The position numbers and the translations under genes are program-made. From positions 1 to 49,624 of the forward strand of contig NZ_RPEN01000142.1 of the NCBI RefSeq assembly GCF_003991405.1: DNA of 49,624 bases. Reading direction: 5' to 3'. Below are positions 48,287-49,624 of the stretch, piece after piece; the stretch's first letter is position 1, and every line of letters begins with the position of its first letter. The notes below the pieces were generated by a model. It searched no databases. It had not been told where the DNA came from and was given only the letters and a program-made list of their open reading frames with translations. Source of the DNA: Pseudorhodobacter sp. E13. Lineage in GTDB: Bacteria > Pseudomonadota > Alphaproteobacteria > Rhodobacterales > Rhodobacteraceae.

Positions 48287-49392
48287 GGCTTCAGCCCCAT
48301 TGCACGGCTGTACTCGGCGAGCACAGTGGCGTCGGACACGCGTGTATAGATGCGCGTCGATTCCGGTGATGCATGCCCGAGCCGGCGCTGCAGGGTCAGC
48401 TCTCGCATGCCTGCTTCCCACATGCGGGTGGCGTGGGTATGCCGCAGCGCATGCGGTGTGACGCCGGGAGACTTGATCCCGGCGCGTTGCGCCGCTCGCG
48501 CGAAGGCTTTTGCCAACGCGGCATAGGACAAGGGCTCAGATCGCCTCGTGCCGTTTCCACCGACCAGAAAGATGAACGGCGTCTCTGTCTCGCGGGGACG
48601 GTCGCGCATAACATAGCCGCTGATGGTATCGAGGGCCTGCCCGTCATGCATGTCGACGACACGCTCGACGCGCGACTTTCCGCGTGCCCCTTTCGGGTGA
48701 TCATCGCGACATCGGACGGTCACGCGCCGCCGCCCATAGGCGATATCCTCGAGATGCAAACTGAGTGCTTCTCCTGGCCGCAGCCCACCGTGCAGCATCA
48801 GCAGCACAAGGGCGCGATCGCGCAGGCTGGTCAGCTCGGCGAGTAGACGTTCGATTTGGTCGTCGCTCAACGGGCGAGGCAGGCGGTGAACGCTGCGGAC
48901 ACGGATCACGCGCACACTCGCTGAGCGATGGGAAATGCCTTCAAAGAACGGTCTGTGCCGATCAGTGACCGCAGGCTTGTTGATACTCTTGCTGACCCGC
49001 ATCGGGTTCGGCGGGGTCAGCGTCCCTGCGATGATCGCCCAGTCGCAGAAAGAAGACATTGCCGCCAGCGCTCGATTGACCGTTGCCGGTGACAGCCGAT
49101 CCGGGCCAGCCGCATTTGCGGACCGGCCGGGGCGCATATCGATCCGGTCGTGCAGGTAAGCGATCAAATTGACGGCGTTCGCGATGTTGAAGCCCTGCCA
49201 CTCGAGCCCTCGGGCTTCGAAGAACTCCCACACGCGCCGCAGGTCGTAGGCGTAGGAGCGAATGGTGTTCGGGGATGAGCCCCGAGCGTCAAGATAACGG
49301 AGGAAATCGTGAATCGGTTCGACGGAATTACCCGCATCGTCGCGGACAAAATAGCGAGGGACAGTCCCCTCTGGAGTTCTGGTGACTTGCAT
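48283..49392 (-). CDS. TnpA-like tyrosine recombinase
   Basis: A 369-residue integrase-fold protein. The SAM-like N-terminal domain contains FLRYLDARGSSPNTIRSYAYDLRRVWEFF. The catalytic residues are Arg in LHGGLRPGEALSLHLED, HALRHTHATRMWEAGM and LGHASPESTRIYTRVSD with His and Tyr. The size and order before a larger recombinase match TnpA of Tn554-type elements. The start at 49392 is preferred over a longer frame that would run into the element end. Confidence 0.9.
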   Translation of the reverse strand: MQVTRTPEGTVPRYFVRDDAGNSVEPIHDFLRYLDARGSSPNTIRSYAYDLRRVWEFFEARGLEWQGFNIANAVNLIAYLHDRIDMRPGRSANAAGPDRLSPATVNRALAAMSSFCDWAIIAGTLTPPNPMRVSKSINKPAVTDRHRPFFEGISHRSASVRVIRVRSVHRLPRPLSDDQIERLLAELTSLRDRALVLLMLHGGLRPGEALSLHLEDIAYGRRRVTVRCRDDHPKGARGKSRVERVVDMHDGQALDTISGYVMRDRPRETETPFIFLVGGNGTRRSEPLSYAALAKAFARAAQRAGIKSPGVTPHALRHTHATRMWEAGMRELTLQRRLGHASPESTRIYTRVSDATVLAEYSRAMGLKP

Positions 49393-49445
49393 AGTCGGTC
49401 CTCGGAAAAAGGTGAAAACTTCAGCCTTGGAGGTGAAATCGCAAG

Positions 49446-49456
49446 TGTCCAGATAA
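49446..49456 (-). repeat. terminal inverted repeat, right
   Basis: On the minus strand TTATCTGGACA, directly next to the right TCGA copy. One mismatch to the left repeat. Confidence 0.65.
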
Positions 49457-49524
49457 TCGACCAGAGCAAGGAGATTACTGCGGACTTTCGGCATCGGGCG
49501 CTGCGCCACCATGCCTTATCCTGA
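49457..49524 (+). pseudogene. DUF6915 gene, middle part, broken again
   Basis: From 49459 the frame reads DQSKEITADFRHRALRHHA and then ends LS-stop at 49524. DUF6915 proteins normally continue after RHHA with a conserved EGIF-like segment, so the match ends near 49515 and a second insertion or deletion must lie there. The C-terminal part of the gene is not seen in the remaining 100 bases. Confidence 0.78.
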
Positions 49525-49624
49525 CTCTATGGAATCGTCTCATTTCTGAGCATGGTGCGGGTTATGCGGAACCTTGGGATCAAGAGATGAGCCAGCCCCG
49601 GCCCGCTCTCCATCAAAAGGGCCG
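49516..49624. other. unassigned sequence at right edge
   Basis: The sequence after the second DUF6915 break codes for nothing recognisable. It could be the end of another mobile element (ATCGTCTCATTTCTGAG at 49533-49549 is reminiscent of a transposon end), but the window stops too early to decide. Confidence 0.4.

Larger units (their letters stand above)
46066..49456 (-). mobile_element. Tn554-like tyrosine-recombinase element
   Basis: An element of about 3.4 kb that splits the DUF6915 gene. Its boundaries follow from the gene halves: TCGA at 46062-46065 and again at 49457-49460. Short imperfect terminal repeats are present, TTATCCGGACA at 46068-46078 and its inverted partner TTATCTGGACA at 49446-49456 (one mismatch). 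It encodes two overlapping tyrosine recombinases in TnpA-TnpB order and size. No separate TnpC gene was found. The exact cut points within TCGA cannot be fixed by inspection. Confidence 0.8.

Noticed and set aside
46199-49392. Element considered as a recombinase-in-trio (RIT) element
   Set aside because: Only two recombinases are present, and the larger one has the Cys-rich tail and size of Tn554 TnpB.
1-49624. tRNA, rRNA, CRISPR array or conjugative transfer genes
   Set aside because: None was seen on reading both strands, although a short tRNA-like feature could be missed without a covariance search.

Overview
The window looks like part of a large plasmid from an alphaproteobacterium, most likely a member of the Rhodobacteraceae (Roseobacter/Paracoccus-like). 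The reasons are the complete repABC replicon, high G+C with GTG/TTG starts, an HvrA-like H-NS protein, and a ParB-like/DUF932/RadC/DUF6878/DUF6915 accessory module of the kind seen on plasmids of that family. No rRNA, tRNA or CRISPR array was seen. All calls come from reading the sequence; no database search was run.

Region 1 (1-6.8 kb, minus strand) is a tightly packed copper and thiol-redox operon. It runs from a CueR-type promoter through a small Cys-rich secreted protein, a Tat-exported multicopper oxidase, DUF411, two very small membrane proteins, cytochrome c, CcmG/DsbE, a TlpA-like thioredoxin, a small Cys-rich membrane protein, a Met-rich periplasmic protein, SCO1 and a membrane protein. 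It ends in a ccdA gene cut short by what looks like an IS21-like end. Region 2 (7-17.7 kb) handles Zn/Cd/Pb and Mn: a frameshifted CDF exporter with a transglutaminase-like partner, ynfA, a CadR/ZntR-like MerR regulator, and zntA-methyltransferase-lspA-dsbB-dsbA. A DtxR/MntR-type regulator follows, divergent from a two-domain multicopper oxidase and a ZIP transporter, then a lipoprotein. Region 3 (17.7-26.6 kb) concerns the envelope and copper delivery: three L,D-transpeptidase-like proteins, lnt, two SCO1 proteins, PCu(A)C, an M23 peptidase, a second DUF411 protein and a second DsbA.

The strongest unifying signal is a shared MerR-type promoter (a TTG-type -35, a 19-bp spacer and, in four of five, a TAG-type -10, around a CTCTAG-TTG-CTAGAG-like dyad). 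It occurs five times: at zntA/merR, the transglutaminase/CDF pair, lnt, the SCO1-PCu(A)C-M23 operon and dsbA. The one intact MerR protein in the window would be the obvious regulator, giving a metal-responsive regulon that joins metal export, copper delivery, lipoprotein maturation and periplasmic disulfide chemistry.

Region 4 (26.8-33 kb) holds an HTH protein, a serine recombinase and repABC with three parS-like palindromes and a predicted antisense RNA. Region 5 (33-46 kb) is the accessory module: a large ParB-like protein, a Fic protein, H-NS, SSB, a 754-residue tyrosine-recombinase-like protein, DUF932, RadC, DUF6878 and others. At least five genes here share a leader hairpin just upstream of the ribosome binding site, resembling a cis-regulatory RNA family. 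Region 6 (46-49.5 kb) is a Tn554-like element with two overlapping tyrosine recombinases. It splits a DUF6915 gene whose two parts rejoin in frame, and the gene is broken a second time near the right edge of the window.
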